DNA of 64,000 nt from Variovorax boronicumulans (GCF_030812215.1 NZ_JAUSSG010000006.1:124001-188000), one strand, 5' to 3'. Shown: positions 1 to 9,499, numbered from the stretch's first letter. Numbers and translations: made by a program. Notes: generated from the sequence alone by a model not told the origin.

Positions 1-2
1 TC

Positions 3-98
3 CACTTTCCGCGTCGCTTCACGTTCTGGATGAAGCTGATGCGGCTGCTGCCGTACCGGCTCTACTTCCCGGCCGTCGCCAGGTTCACCGGGCTCTGA
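3..98 (+). CDS. C-terminal end of a probable short-chain dehydrogenase (partial)
   Basis: Only the last 31 codons are in the window, ending in TGA at 96-98. The tail is basic and hydrophobic (it includes RRFTFWMKLM and LLPYRLYFP) and resembles the C-termini of classical SDR oxidoreductases annotated in Comamonadaceae. No catalytic motif is visible because the gene enters from outside the window. The family call rests on this tail alone and is weak. The downstream convergent gene is a glutathione transferase. Confidence 0.4.
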   Translation, partial: HFPRRFTFWMKLMRLLPYRLYFPAVARFTGL

Positions 99-121
99 AA
101 CGAAGGGGCTTCTTCGCGGGA

Positions 122-207
122 CCCCGTGGAGCCGGCTTTGCCGGGCCAGCGGTGTCGCCCCCCGGCGAGGGGGTTGCGAAGCGACACGAAGTGCGCGAAG
201 CCTGGGG
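122..207. repeat. Dispersed intergenic palindromic repeat (Comamonadaceae type)
   Basis: This gap between two convergent genes holds an imperfect palindrome. GTGTCGC at 152-158 pairs with GCGACAC at 181-187 around an inner C-run/G-run stem, followed by a GAAGTGCGCGAAGCCTGGGG segment. I recognise this style of element from intergenic regions of related genomes, but copy number cannot be judged here. It could form a bidirectional hairpin between the convergent genes. It has no coding potential that I trust. Confidence 0.5.
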
Positions 208-212
208 AAGAG

Positions 213-824
213 TCAAGGTTTTGTGTCGATGAAGCTCGGGCGAAGCATGAGCTTGTCGTAGAGCTTCGCCAGGTTGCCGTGCTCGCCGCGCCAGTCGATG
301 TCGGGAAAGCGCAGGCTCAGCCAGCCCAGCGCGCAGCCCACCGCGATGTCCGACAGGCTCAGGTGGATGCCGCTGCAGAAGGGCTTGTCGCCCAGCCCCT
401 TGGACATGGCGGCCACGCCGTCCACGACCTTCACGCGCTGGCGCTCGATCCAGGTCGTGCTGCGCTCGTGGTCGTTGCGGCCGGACCAGGTGGCTTCCAG
501 GCGCCAGAGCACGCCGGCGTCCATGACGCCATCGGCCAGCGCCTCCCAGGTCTTGACCTCGGCGCGCTCGCGGCCCTGCTGCGGGATGAGCTTGCCTACC
601 GGAGACAGCGTGTCGAGATATTCCACGATCACGCGCGAATCGAACATCGCCTCCCCGCCTTCCATGATCAGGCAGGGCACCTTGCCCAGCGGATTGGAAT
701 TGGAGATGGTGGTGTCGGCGGACCAGACGTCCTCGAGCACGAACTGGTAATCGAGCCGCTTTTCGGCCAGCACCACGCGCACCTTGCGCACATAAGGACT
801 GGCGGCGGATCCGATCAGTTTCAT
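213..824 (-). CDS. yibF: Glutathione S-transferase, YibF-like
   Basis: This 203-residue cytosolic protein has the length of E. coli YibF. Residues 1-75 form the thioredoxin-like GSH-binding domain: MKLIGSAASPYVRKVRV with the N-terminal Ser of bacterial GSTs, the cis-Pro motif NPLGKVPCL, and the FDSRVIVEYLD helix that contacts the glutamyl group. Residues 85-200 are the all-helical C-terminal domain, including ALADGVMDAG, which is also conserved in YibF. It should bind glutathione and conjugate or reduce an electrophile, but the substrate is unknown. The ATG start is preceded by an AGGGAGAGA ribosome site. It is a single gene with no operon partner. Confidence 0.85.
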   Translation of the reverse strand: MKLIGSAASPYVRKVRVVLAEKRLDYQFVLEDVWSADTTISNSNPLGKVPCLIMEGGEAMFDSRVIVEYLDTLSPVGKLIPQQGRERAEVKTWEALADGVMDAGVLWRLEATWSGRNDHERSTTWIERQRVKVVDGVAAMSKGLGDKPFCSGIHLSLSDIAVGCALGWLSLRFPDIDWRGEHGNLAKLYDKLMLRPSFIDTKP

Positions 825-949
825 GAAGGCTCTCTCCCTTTGTTCTCAACCTGATAACACTTGTTCATAATCATTTTAGGTGAACGGAACCACCAGGGGC
901 CCGGATCCACCCCGATGTGTCGGTACGGCCCCACGGACCGCCGGCCGCC

Positions 950-2341
<1,392 letters not shown>

Positions 2342-2482
2342 GTTCCCGTGTATCGATCCACCCACCGCAGCGAACGGTTGGTCTGACGCGATCGCGGCCC
2401 CCCAAACTTTCCAGCCAACGCGCCTTTTCACGGGTGCGCCAGCCAACAACCATGACGGGACTCCTCGAGGTCCCCGTGATTC

Positions 2483-3622
2483 ATGCTGCGCGCTCCGCTG
2501 CGACGTCTCTGGCTGAAAATTCACCGCTGGACCGGGCTCACGCTCGGCCCGATCCTGGCCCTTACCGCGCTGCTCGGCGCAGTGCTGGTGGTGGCCCAGC
2601 CGATCGACCGCAAGGTCCATTCCGATCTCTTCGTCTCGCGCAGCGCGGGTGATGCCATCGCGGCTGCGGCCGCATTGCCGCTCGAGCCGCTGCGCCGGCG
2701 CATCGTGTCCGAGTTCGGCCCCGACACCAATTTCACGCTGCGCCCGCCGCACCACGCCGACGAAACGCTCTGGGTGCTGGTGCGCGGCAAGTGGAACGGC
2801 ACGCTCTACCTCGACCCCGCCAACGGCACCGAGCAAGGCCGGCGCGGCGCCGAGGAGGGTTTCTACAACCTGGCCTACAAGATCCACAACAGCCTGCTGC
2901 TCGACAGCACCGGCAAGGGCATCCTGGCTTTCGTGGCGCTGTCCTACCTGTTCCTGCTGGTGACGGGCCTGGTGCTGTGGTGGCCGGTGCGCTGGCCGCC
3001 GTCGCTGCGCATCGTGCTGAACCGCGGCCTCCTGCGCGGGCTGTTCGACCTGCACCGCACGGGCGGCGCGGTGCTCGGCCTCCTGATCGCGGTGTCTGTC
3101 GCCACGGGCGCCTACATGGCCTGGCGACCACTGGGCGATTTCATTTCCGCCGCCATGGGGCAAAAGCCGGTCAAGGCGCCGGCCATCGCCAAGGGCAGCG
3201 CCAGCGGCCCGCGCATGCCGCTGGACGAACTCGTGGCCCGCGCGCAGCAGGTGTTTCCGGGCCAGCCGATCGGCTACGTGCTGGTGCCCGGCAAGGCGGA
3301 CCGCCCGATCCGCGTGCGCTTCCGCCTTGCCGACGATCCGCACCCGAACGGCATCAGCTCGGTGTGGCTCAACCCCGTCAGCGGGGAGGTGCTGGCCGCG
3401 CGCAAATGGCAGGACCTCGATGCCGGCAACGGCGCGGTGGCGGTGATCTTTCCGCTGCACACGGGCGAGTTGGGCGGCGTGGCCCACCAGATCGTCACCG
3501 CGCTGCTCGGCCTGGCACTCGGCGGCCTGGGTTTCAGCGGCATCTGGCTCTGGTGGCGCCGACGCGCCATGGCCGCCGCGGCCCGCAACAACAACGCGCT
3601 TTCCAGTCGAACGACGTCCTGA
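2483..3622 (+). CDS. PepSY-associated transmembrane (iron-regulated membrane) protein
   Basis: A 379-residue inner-membrane protein with the PepSY_TM layout. An N-terminal membrane helix follows the basic KIHRWTGL motif, a periplasmic PepSY-like region comes next, paired helices lie around residues 145-165 and 195-215, a second PepSY segment spans about 245-305, and a last helix near 330-355 is followed by an arginine-rich cytosolic tail. Proteins of this class accompany TonB-dependent siderophore receptors and some act as ferric-siderophore reductases; that role is inferred from context. The receptor gene follows 59 bp downstream, so the two are probably co-transcribed. No clear Fur box was found upstream. 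Confidence 0.85.
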   Translation: MLRAPLRRLWLKIHRWTGLTLGPILALTALLGAVLVVAQPIDRKVHSDLFVSRSAGDAIAAAAALPLEPLRRRIVSEFGPDTNFTLRPPHHADETLWVLVRGKWNGTLYLDPANGTEQGRRGAEEGFYNLAYKIHNSLLLDSTGKGILAFVALSYLFLLVTGLVLWWPVRWPPSLRIVLNRGLLRGLFDLHRTGGAVLGLLIAVSVATGAYMAWRPLGDFISAAMGQKPVKAPAIAKGSASGPRMPLDELVARAQQVFPGQPIGYVLVPGKADRPIRVRFRLADDPHPNGISSVWLNPVSGEVLAARKWQDLDAGNGAVAVIFPLHTGELGGVAHQIVTALLGLALGGLGFSGIWLWWRRRAMAAAARNNNALSSRTTS

Positions 3623-3681
3623 AGAAGAAGCCCCACGGCCCGCCGCACGTTTTCTGTTTTTTATCCCGGAGGAGTTCCCCC

Positions 3682-5844
3682 TTGTTCCCGCACAAACGCA
3701 CCGCCATCGCGATGGCCTTGTTGCCCCTGAGCCTGCAGAGCTTCGCAGCCGACGCAGAACCTGCCGCCGACCCGTCGAAGTCGCTGGAGACCATCACCGT
3801 CACGGGCGACTGGCTCGCCAGCCCCAACGAGACCAAGGTGCTCGAGCACGCCGGCGCGCGCAGCATCGTCGAGCGCAAGCAGATCCAGGAAAGCGGCGCC
3901 TCCAGCGTGCGCGACGTGCTGCGCCAGATCCCGGGCGTGCAGGTGCAGGAGAGCAACGGCACCGGCGGCAGCGACATCTCGCTGAACGTGGGCGTGCGCG
4001 GCCTGACCTCGCGCCTCTCCCCGCGCTCGACCATCCTGCTGGACGGCGTGCCGCTCGCCTACGCGCCCTACGGCCAGCCGCAACTGTCGCTCGCGCCGCT
4101 GTCGCTCGGCAGCATCGAGACGGTCGACGTGGTGCGCGGCGCGGGCTCGGTGCGCTACGGCCCCCAGAACGTGGGCGGCATCATCAACTTCGTGACGCGC
4201 GCGATTCCCAAGCAGTTCTCGGGTGAAGTCGGCGTGGGCGTCGAAGGCGCGAGCCGCGGCGGCGGCACCAAGACCACGCCCACGCTGTTCGTCGGCGGCA
4301 CCAACGAGAACGGCCTGGGCCTCGCGCTGCTGTACTCGGGCACGCATGGCGACGGCTTTCGCCAGAGCAACGACCACACCAGCATCGACGACCTGATGCT
4401 CAAGGGCGCCTACCGGATCTCGAACACCGACGACATCGCCATTTCGCTGCACCGCTTCGAAGGCAAGGGCCGCATGCCGGGCGGGCTGACCACCGCGCAG
4501 TTCGCAGCGAACCCGTTCCAGTCGGACCGCCCCTTCGACGAATTCACCGGCAGCCGCACCGACGGCTCGATCAAGTACACGCACAACGACGGCGTGAACA
4601 AGTTCGAGATGCTGACGTACTACACCGACTCGTACCGCAGCAGTTACCTGGAGCAGGAAGGCACCGGCGCCAACGCCGGCAAGCGGCGCCTGACCACCGC
4701 ACCGCGCAACTACAAGACCTTTGCTGTCGAGCCCCGCTACTCGCGCCTGATCGATTCGGGCAGTGTGGTGCAGGAAGTCAGCGTCGGCTTCCGCTATCTC
4801 AGGGAACAAGCCTCCGAGGTGGCGGCGCGCACCCGCTACTACACGCCCTCGCCCCTGGAGAACGCCTACAGCCTCACCCAGGCGCCGTACCAGACCAGCA
4901 CGGGCGGCACGATTGCGCACGCGTTCTACATCGACGACCGCATCGACTTCGGCAACTGGACGGTCACGCCCGGCGTGCGCTACGAATCCTTCCGCTCGCA
5001 CAACGACGTGTTCACCGTAGCGAACAACCGCGTCACGAACGCGATCTATCCGAAGATCGAATCCAACGAGGTGCTGCCGACGCTGTCGGTGCTCTACCGC
5101 GCGAGCGAACGCTGGACGCTGTTCGCGAATGCCGGCGTGTCGTTCGGCCCGCAGCAGTACGCCCAGCTCGCGCAGTCCACCACCAGCCTGCACCCCGAGA
5201 AGGCCAAGACCTACGAAATCGGCACGAAGTACAAGGGCGAAGCCTGGAGCGGCGAGCTGACGCTGTTCAACATCAACTTCGACAAGGAACTGCAGCTCGC
5301 CCGCTCCATCACCGGCGACGTCGGCCAATGGACCGACCTGGGCGCCACGCGCCACCGCGGCCTGGAATCGGCGCTGCGCTACGACCTCGGCGACCTGAGC
5401 GCATCGCTCAAGGGCCTGTCGGTGTCGGGCACGTACACCTACACGCAGGCCACGTCCAAGGCCGGCAACTTCGCCGGCCGCGACCTGCCGTTCTACTCGC
5501 GCCAGATCCTGACGCTGGGCGCGCGCTACGAGCGCGGTCCGTGGACGCTGAATGCCGACGTGTATGCGCAGTCGAAGCAGCGCTCGCCGGGCTCGCCGGA
5601 CGATGGCAAGCCGTACGTCACGCTCGAAGATTCGACCGGCCGCCTCGGCAACATCCCGGGCTACAGCACCGTGAACCTGCGCGCCGCCTACGACTTCGGC
5701 CCGTCGATGAGCAACCTGAAGCTGGCCGTCGGCATCAAGAACCTGTTCGATCGCCGCTACTACAACCGCTCGGTGGACAACAACGGCGGCAAGTACGTCG
5801 GACAGCCGCGCACGCTGTACCTGCAGGCGTCGGTGGCGTTCTGA
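3682..5844 (+). CDS. TonB-dependent outer-membrane receptor, FecA-like
   Basis: A 720-residue receptor. I chose the TTG at 3682 because GGAGGAG lies 8 bp upstream and the product then starts with a short Sec signal peptide ending at SFAADA; an in-frame ATG at 3712 would cut into it. The TonB box region (ETITVTGD) is followed by a plug domain (residues about 50-160) and a 22-strand barrel ending in aromatic F. Blocks such as YGPQNVGGIINFVTRAIP, LLYSGTHGDGFR, ARYDLGDL-type strands and GQPRTLYLQ closely parallel E. coli FecA, the ferric dicitrate receptor. Unlike FecA it lacks the roughly 80-residue N-terminal signalling domain, and no fecIR-like pair is adjacent. The substrate is probably a ferric chelate, with citrate only a guess. 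Confidence 0.9.
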   Translation: MFPHKRTAIAMALLPLSLQSFAADAEPAADPSKSLETITVTGDWLASPNETKVLEHAGARSIVERKQIQESGASSVRDVLRQIPGVQVQESNGTGGSDISLNVGVRGLTSRLSPRSTILLDGVPLAYAPYGQPQLSLAPLSLGSIETVDVVRGAGSVRYGPQNVGGIINFVTRAIPKQFSGEVGVGVEGASRGGGTKTTPTLFVGGTNENGLGLALLYSGTHGDGFRQSNDHTSIDDLMLKGAYRISNTDDIAISLHRFEGKGRMPGGLTTAQFAANPFQSDRPFDEFTGSRTDGSIKYTHNDGVNKFEMLTYYTDSYRSSYLEQEGTGANAGKRRLTTAPRNYKTFAVEPRYSRLIDSGSVVQEVSVGFRYLREQASEVAARTRYYTPSPLENAYSLTQAPYQTSTGGTIAHAFYIDDRIDFGNWTVTPGVRYESFRSHNDVFTVANNRVTNAIYPKIESNEVLPTLSVLYRASERWTLFANAGVSFGPQQYAQLAQSTTSLHPEKAKTYEIGTKYKGEAWSGELTLFNINFDKELQLARSITGDVGQWTDLGATRHRGLESALRYDLGDLSASLKGLSVSGTYTYTQATSKAGNFAGRDLPFYSRQILTLGARYERGPWTLNADVYAQSKQRSPGSPDDGKPYVTLEDSTGRLGNIPGYSTVNLRAAYDFGPSMSNLKLAVGIKNLFDRRYYNRSVDNNGGKYVGQPRTLYLQASVAF

Positions 5845-5878
5845 AGCCAAGGGAGCGCGGGCATACACTCGCGCACCC

Positions 5879-6439
5879 ATGGCCCTCAAATCCACCATCT
5901 TCAAGGCCACCCTCGCGGTGGCCGACATCGACCACGGCTACTACGCCGACCATGCACTGACCCTGGCGCGCCACCCGAGCGAGACCGACGAGCGGATGAT
6001 GATCCGGCTCGTCGCGCTCGCGCTCAACGCCCACCAGCTGCAGGACATCTGCCAGGGCGACGGCACGCTGGCCTTCGGCGCGGGCCTCTCGAACGTCGAG
6101 GAGCCGGACGTGTGGCTGCGCGACTTCACGGGCGAGACCAAGATCTGGATCGAGGTCGGGCAGCCCGAGGACAAACCCATCATCAAGGCCTGCGGCAAGG
6201 CGGACGAGGTGATCGTCTACTGCTTCAACCACGCCGCCGAGATCTGGTGGCGCGGCATCGAGAACAAATTGACGCGGCCGCAGAACCTGAAGGTCTACCG
6301 CGTGCCGACCGAGGCCTCGCAGGCGCTGGCCGCGCTCGCGCAGCGCAGCATGCAGCTGCAGGCGACGATCCAGGAAAACACGCTGACGCTGGGAGACGGC
6401 ACGAACAGCATCGACGTCGAGCTGCTTCGCTGGAAGTAG
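5879..6439 (+). CDS. yaeQ: YaeQ family protein
   Basis: A 186-residue protein colinear with E. coli YaeQ (181 residues). It shares the start MALKSTIFKATLAVADID, TLARHPSETDERMMIRL, IWIEVGQPEDKPIIKAC, the AEIWW motif and MQLQATIQE near the end. The fold of the family is PD-(D/E)XK nuclease-like, but no enzymatic role is established. A TACACT hexamer lies about 11 bases before the ATG, which would give a very short leader. The gene is convergent with the DUF2007 gene, 19 bp away. Confidence 0.93.
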   Translation: MALKSTIFKATLAVADIDHGYYADHALTLARHPSETDERMMIRLVALALNAHQLQDICQGDGTLAFGAGLSNVEEPDVWLRDFTGETKIWIEVGQPEDKPIIKACGKADEVIVYCFNHAAEIWWRGIENKLTRPQNLKVYRVPTEASQALAALAQRSMQLQATIQENTLTLGDGTNSIDVELLRWK

Positions 6440-6458
6440 CTCTTCTGCTTTTGCAGCG

Positions 6459-6764
6459 CTAGGCGGCCGGCATCATCTCGCCGCACTGCCAGCACTGCTC
6501 GAAGCCGCCCTCGATCCGCTCGCCGCACACGCATTGCCAGTCGTGCTGGGGTCGGTGCTGCACCGCATGCAGCAATTCCTTGGCGCGCTCAAACTGGCTC
6601 TCGTCGTCGATCCAGATTTCCGGCAGGCACTGGTCGGGCGGCAACTGGCCCATCACGGCGCCGAGGAACTCGCGCTGCACCGAGGCCTCGACGCCGTCTT
6701 CACGCAGGGCGTGCACCCACAAGGTCGCGATGGCGAGATTGGGCGCTTGGGCAAGACGACGCAC
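6459..6764 (-). CDS. DUF2007 protein with C-terminal zinc ribbon
   Basis: I place the start at GTG 6764. GAAGAGG lies 8 bp upstream, the position is 13 bp after the upstream stop, and family members start with a VRRLAQAPNLAIA-like sequence. A longer reading from ATG 6845 would overlap the neighbour by 68 bp. The 101-residue product has a DUF2007 domain (residues 5-70, including ASVQREFLG and LPPDQCLPEIW), a family proposed to be signal-transducing. It ends in a CxC...CxxC ribbon (CVCGERIEGG, then CWQCGE) likely to bind zinc. It is co-oriented with the DUF3717 gene. The biochemical role is unknown. Confidence 0.75.
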   Translation of the reverse strand: MRRLAQAPNLAIATLWVHALREDGVEASVQREFLGAVMGQLPPDQCLPEIWIDDESQFERAKELLHAVQHRPQHDWQCVCGERIEGGFEQCWQCGEMMPAA

Positions 6765-6777
6765 GGCAATTGCCTCT

Positions 6778-7242
6778 TCAGGGCGTGTCGTCGGGACCGA
6801 GGGGTTCGGCGGGGTCGTCGGGCCACTGCGGCGGTTCGGCTTCACGCGCCCGCTCGGCGTACTTGTTGAAGCGCCAGGCCGAGTCTTCCATCGTGATGCG
6901 GCGCCAGGTCACGCGCTTCTCGACGGGCGTCATGGCGGGCCAGTGCTGCACTTCGTCGAAGGTGCGGCCGCACCCCTTGCATTCGTCGTCGCCCTGGCTG
7001 GTGGAGCAGATCGCGATGCAGGGCGTGTCGGGGGTGCTGTGGTACCAGTCGAGCCAGGCGGCCCAGGCCTTGGCGGGAAAGCCGACCTCGTCGACTTCGT
7101 CCTCGTGGTGGAACACCATGAGCGCGTAGACCTCGGCCAGCGCGCGCAATTCGGGCGCCAGCGTGATGCCGTCGGGCGAGGGACTCTTCTCGCGCCAGTG
7201 GTTGATGGCGGCCTCGATGTCGGTGATGTGGATGGCGGCCAT
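6778..7242 (-). CDS. DUF3717-DUF1289 fusion protein
   Basis: A 154-residue cytosolic protein. Residues 1-70 match DUF3717 (MAAIHITDIEAAINHWR, then LRALAEVYALM), a small domain seen mainly in Burkholderiales. Residues 73-125 match DUF1289, with TPCIAICSTS and CKGCGRTFDEVQHW giving four cysteines that probably bind a metal. The Pro/Asp-rich tail is disordered. It forms a short minus-strand unit with the DUF2007 gene. Function is unknown. Confidence 0.8.
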   Translation of the reverse strand: MAAIHITDIEAAINHWREKSPSPDGITLAPELRALAEVYALMVFHHEDEVDEVGFPAKAWAAWLDWYHSTPDTPCIAICSTSQGDDECKGCGRTFDEVQHWPAMTPVEKRVTWRRITMEDSAWRFNKYAERAREAEPPQWPDDPAEPLGPDDTP

Positions 7243-7390
7243 GGGGAGTGAAAAAGCAGCGAGCGGCGATCATAGTCCGCCAATGTCCCGCAACCTCGAA
7301 GGGACATGGTCGCTACAAATTAGATAGCACGAGAGCTCCTGCTCACAGGCCTTCCCAAGCGGTTCTCATCGAATGGCTGAAAACTTTCGA

Positions 7391-7420
7391 TTGCCACGGC
7401 GTGTTCTTCGATGCTCTAAT
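7391..7420 (+). promoter_or_regulatory. Sigma-70 promoter of the riboswitch-terC transcript
   Basis: TTGCCA (7391-7396) and TCTAAT (7415-7420) are separated by 18 bp. Initiation about seven bases downstream would fall at about 7427, which is the first base pair of the riboswitch P1 stem at 7429. This agreement supports both calls. Confidence 0.6.
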
Positions 7421-7428
7421 CCCGCCCA

Positions 7429-7559
7429 CGAAGGGGAGTAGCTCCCGACCGTCGTGCACAACGGCGGAAATCGACAGGTCGTCAATACGAAGCACAACAC
7501 TTCCGGCCTTTCGGACAACGCATGCGCACTGGCGCAGGCGCTGTCGAGCAAGACCTTCG
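7429..7559 (+). ncRNA. yybP-ykoY (manganese-sensing) riboswitch
   Basis: The segment carries the conserved elements of this aptamer in order. CGAAGG (7429-7434) closes P1 with CCTTCG (7554-7559), GGGGAGTAGCT starts at 7433, GTCAATACG lies at 7480-7488, and GAGCAAGACC lies at 7546-7555. The class binds Mn2+ and controls exporters such as MntP and TerC-family proteins, the type of gene that follows. The 177 nt down to the terC ATG form the expression platform. No U-tailed terminator is evident, but TTCCTC (7624-7629) is complementary to the ribosome site GAGGAA (7728-7733), so control at translation initiation is possible. That last point is inference. Confidence 0.85.
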
Positions 7560-7736
7560 ATTTGAACCTGTGCAGGTTTGGTCGAAGCGTTCGCAAGTCC
7601 CCGGAGTCACCCGGCGTCTTCGTTTCCTCGCTTTCGACCAGCCCCGTGCGGGATGAATCGAAACGCATCGGTATGCGCCTGCCCGTCGCGATCCACGCAA
7701 GGAACGGCAGGACGGCGCGAAGACAAAGAGGAACCT

Positions 7737-8483
7737 ATGGAACAGTTCATGACCCCGGAATTCTGGGTCGCTGTCGGTCAGATCATCATGATCGACATCC
7801 TGCTCGGTGGCGACAACGCCGTCGTCATCGCGCTGGCGTGCCGCAAGTTGCCGCCCGCCCAACGCACCCAGGGCATCCTGTGGGGCACCGCCGGCGCGAT
7901 CGTGCTGCGCGTGATCCTGATCTTCTTTGCGCTCACGCTCCTTGCCATTCCGTTCCTGAAGCTGGTGGGTGCGATCCTGCTGCTGTGGATCGGCGTGAAG
8001 CTGCTGGCTCCCGAACATGACGACGCGCACGGCAACATCGCCGGCAGCGACAAGCTGTGGGGCGCCGTCAAGACCGTGATCGTGGCCGACCTGGTGATGA
8101 GCGTGGACAACGTGATCGCCATCGCCGGCGCCGCACAGGGTGCGGGCGAAGGCCACCAGATGCCGCTCGTGATCTTCGGCCTGCTCGTGAGCATTCCGAT
8201 CATCGTCTGGGGCAGCCAGTTGGTCATCAAGCTGATGGACCGCTTCCCGATGATCATCACGCTGGGCGGCATGCTGCTCGGCTGGATCGCCGGCACGATG
8301 GCCGTGTCCGACCCGGCCCTGGCGAACCCCGCCAACTGGACCTGGGTGCCGAAGGTGCCGCAGACCGACACGATCAAGTACGCAGCCGGCATCGCTGGTG
8401 CGCTGCTGGTGCTCGCGATCGGCAAGTGGGTGGCCATGCGCCAGGCCCGCAACAAGCCGGAAACGGCCGTGACGACCGGCTGA
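7737..8483 (+). CDS. TerC family integral membrane protein (probable metal exporter)
   Basis: A 248-residue inner-membrane protein with about seven helices. The two pseudo-symmetric TerC metal-site motifs are visible: DILLGGDNAVVIAL in helix 1 and ADLVMSVDNVIAIAGAA near residue 120. TerC/YjbE-type proteins export Mn2+ or supply metal to secreted proteins. The Mn2+ riboswitch upstream makes Mn2+ export the best guess. The ATG at 7737 has GAGGAA 3 bp upstream; an upstream in-frame extension to 7578 runs through the leader and is rejected. A second TerC paralogue lies at 28215-28898. Confidence 0.9.
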   Translation: MEQFMTPEFWVAVGQIIMIDILLGGDNAVVIALACRKLPPAQRTQGILWGTAGAIVLRVILIFFALTLLAIPFLKLVGAILLLWIGVKLLAPEHDDAHGNIAGSDKLWGAVKTVIVADLVMSVDNVIAIAGAAQGAGEGHQMPLVIFGLLVSIPIIVWGSQLVIKLMDRFPMIITLGGMLLGWIAGTMAVSDPALANPANWTWVPKVPQTDTIKYAAGIAGALLVLAIGKWVAMRQARNKPETAVTTG

Positions 8484-8577
8484 GCACTGGCATACCCCAT
8501 TGATCGCCAGAAACTTCGCTGAGAAACTTTCCTGTCCAAACCAGTCTCTGCCACTCTAACTATCTGAAGGAGCACTC

Positions 8578-9042
8578 ATGGAAAAGATCATTCTTTATGT
8601 CGACGACGCCGTGTATGCCAGCGAGCAGTTCGCCGAACTCGCGCCGGATGCCAACAGCGTCGTGGCGCGCCATTGGGTGCTCGTGGCCTGCGCGCCGCGC
8701 ATGACACATCGCATCAGCAAGTGGGTGAGCCACAGCGCACGCGAGAACTGGCGCGCCAAGTGGTTCAGCAAGGTGCAGGCGCAGTTGCTGCCCCTGCTCG
8801 AGCGCAACGGCGGAGAGGTGACGGCGGTGCTGGCCAAAGGGCCGCTGGCGGACCTCACGGTGCAACTCAAGCGCGAGCACGGTGCATCCCACGTGGTCGA
8901 TGCGCGTCGCCCGAAGATCGGCGTCGACCTGGAGCCGGTCACGCCCGACCAGACGCCCGCGCATCAATCGGGCTGGGCCTTTCCCGGCGCCGTGATGGGC
9001 ATGGGCGCATTGCTGGTGCTGGCGAACGAACTGGCCGAGTAA
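8578..9042 (+). CDS. Hypothetical protein downstream of terC
   Basis: A 154-residue protein with no family I recognise. The ATG has a strong GAAGGAG site 6 bp upstream. The first 110 residues look like a soluble alpha/beta fold: a hydrophobic first strand KIILYVDDAVYA, a later strand VTAVLAKGPLADL, and the GASHVVDARR block. This faintly recalls a universal-stress-type fold without its ATP motif. Residues 133-150 form one C-terminal membrane helix (FPGAVMGMGALLVLA), so it may be tail-anchored. It lies 94 bp after terC and before a strong terminator, so it may belong to the riboswitch transcript. Confidence 0.7.
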   Translation: MEKIILYVDDAVYASEQFAELAPDANSVVARHWVLVACAPRMTHRISKWVSHSARENWRAKWFSKVQAQLLPLLERNGGEVTAVLAKGPLADLTVQLKREHGASHVVDARRPKIGVDLEPVTPDQTPAHQSGWAFPGAVMGMGALLVLANELAE

Positions 9043-9065
9043 GCCGCAAGGCGACCCCCTTCTTA

Positions 9066-9104
9066 CGAGCCCCGGTGCGGCAACGCACCGGGGCTCGTTG
9101 TTTT
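9066..9104 (+). terminator. Rho-independent terminator
   Basis: A perfect 14-bp stem (CGAGCCCCGGTGCG with its complement), GCAA tetraloop and TTGTTTT tail follow the hypothetical gene by 23 bp. It ends the terC transcript. Confidence 0.9.
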
Positions 9105-9130
9105 GGGAGCGCTGGGGTATCCTGCGCCGC

Positions 9131-9484
9131 ATGCGCATCATCATCAAATGGCTGCTCAGCGCCGTCGCGCTGCTGGCGGTGGCCTATCTCTACAGCGGTG
9201 TCCAGGTCAACAGCTTCGGCTCCGCGCTCATCGCGGCCGCAGTGATCGGATTGCTCAACATGATCGTGCGGCCGGTGCTGGTGGTGCTGACATTGCCGGT
9301 CACCATCGTCACCCTCGGGCTCTTCCTGTTCGTGATCAACGCGCTGCTGTTCTGGGCCGCGTCGGGGCTCCTCGGCGGCTTTCACGTCAACGGCTTCGTG
9401 GCCGCGCTGATCGGCTCGTTGATCTACTCGCTGCTGGGCCTTCTCATCGAGACCGCGCTGGGCGGCCTGCTCTCCAGGCGCTGA
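9131..9484 (+). CDS. Phage holin family / YvlD-like four-helix membrane protein
   Basis: A 117-residue protein with four hydrophobic segments and little else. The RPVLVVLTLPVTIVTLGLF block is typical of the mycobacterial four-TMS phage holin (superfamily IV, YvlD) family. Despite the name these are ordinary chromosomal membrane proteins of unknown role, and no phage genes are near. The ATG at 9131 gives a good N-terminal helix; upstream in-frame codons run through the terminator and are excluded. It is convergent with the bepA-like gene, 15 bp away. Confidence 0.8.
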   Translation: MRIIIKWLLSAVALLAVAYLYSGVQVNSFGSALIAAAVIGLLNMIVRPVLVVLTLPVTIVTLGLFLFVINALLFWAASGLLGGFHVNGFVAALIGSLIYSLLGLLIETALGGLLSRR

Positions 9485-9499
9485 GCAGCAGCAACACGG

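Noticed and set aside
858-885. Fur-box-like ATAATCATT upstream of the GST gene
   Set aside because: Only about half of the 19-bp consensus matches, and it faces a GST rather than an iron gene.
2791-3681. N-terminal extension of the TonB receptor frame
   Set aside because: It runs through the PepSY gene in another frame. The TTG at 3682 has a strong ribosome site and begins a signal peptide.
3661-5928. A 755-codon minus-strand frame over the FecA-like receptor
   Set aside because: Shadow of a strongly biased gene; no domain or start signals.
7617-7724. A long GTCTTCG/CGAAGAC pairing in the terC leader that also masks the ribosome site
   Set aside because: The segments that match the Shine-Dalgarno and the GAAGAC block are in the wrong order to form a single helix. 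Only the short TTCCTC/GAGGAA pairing is kept.
9131-9484. Prophage remnant suggested by the 'phage holin family' name
   Set aside because: No other phage gene, integrase or attachment site lies near. The family is chromosomal despite its name.
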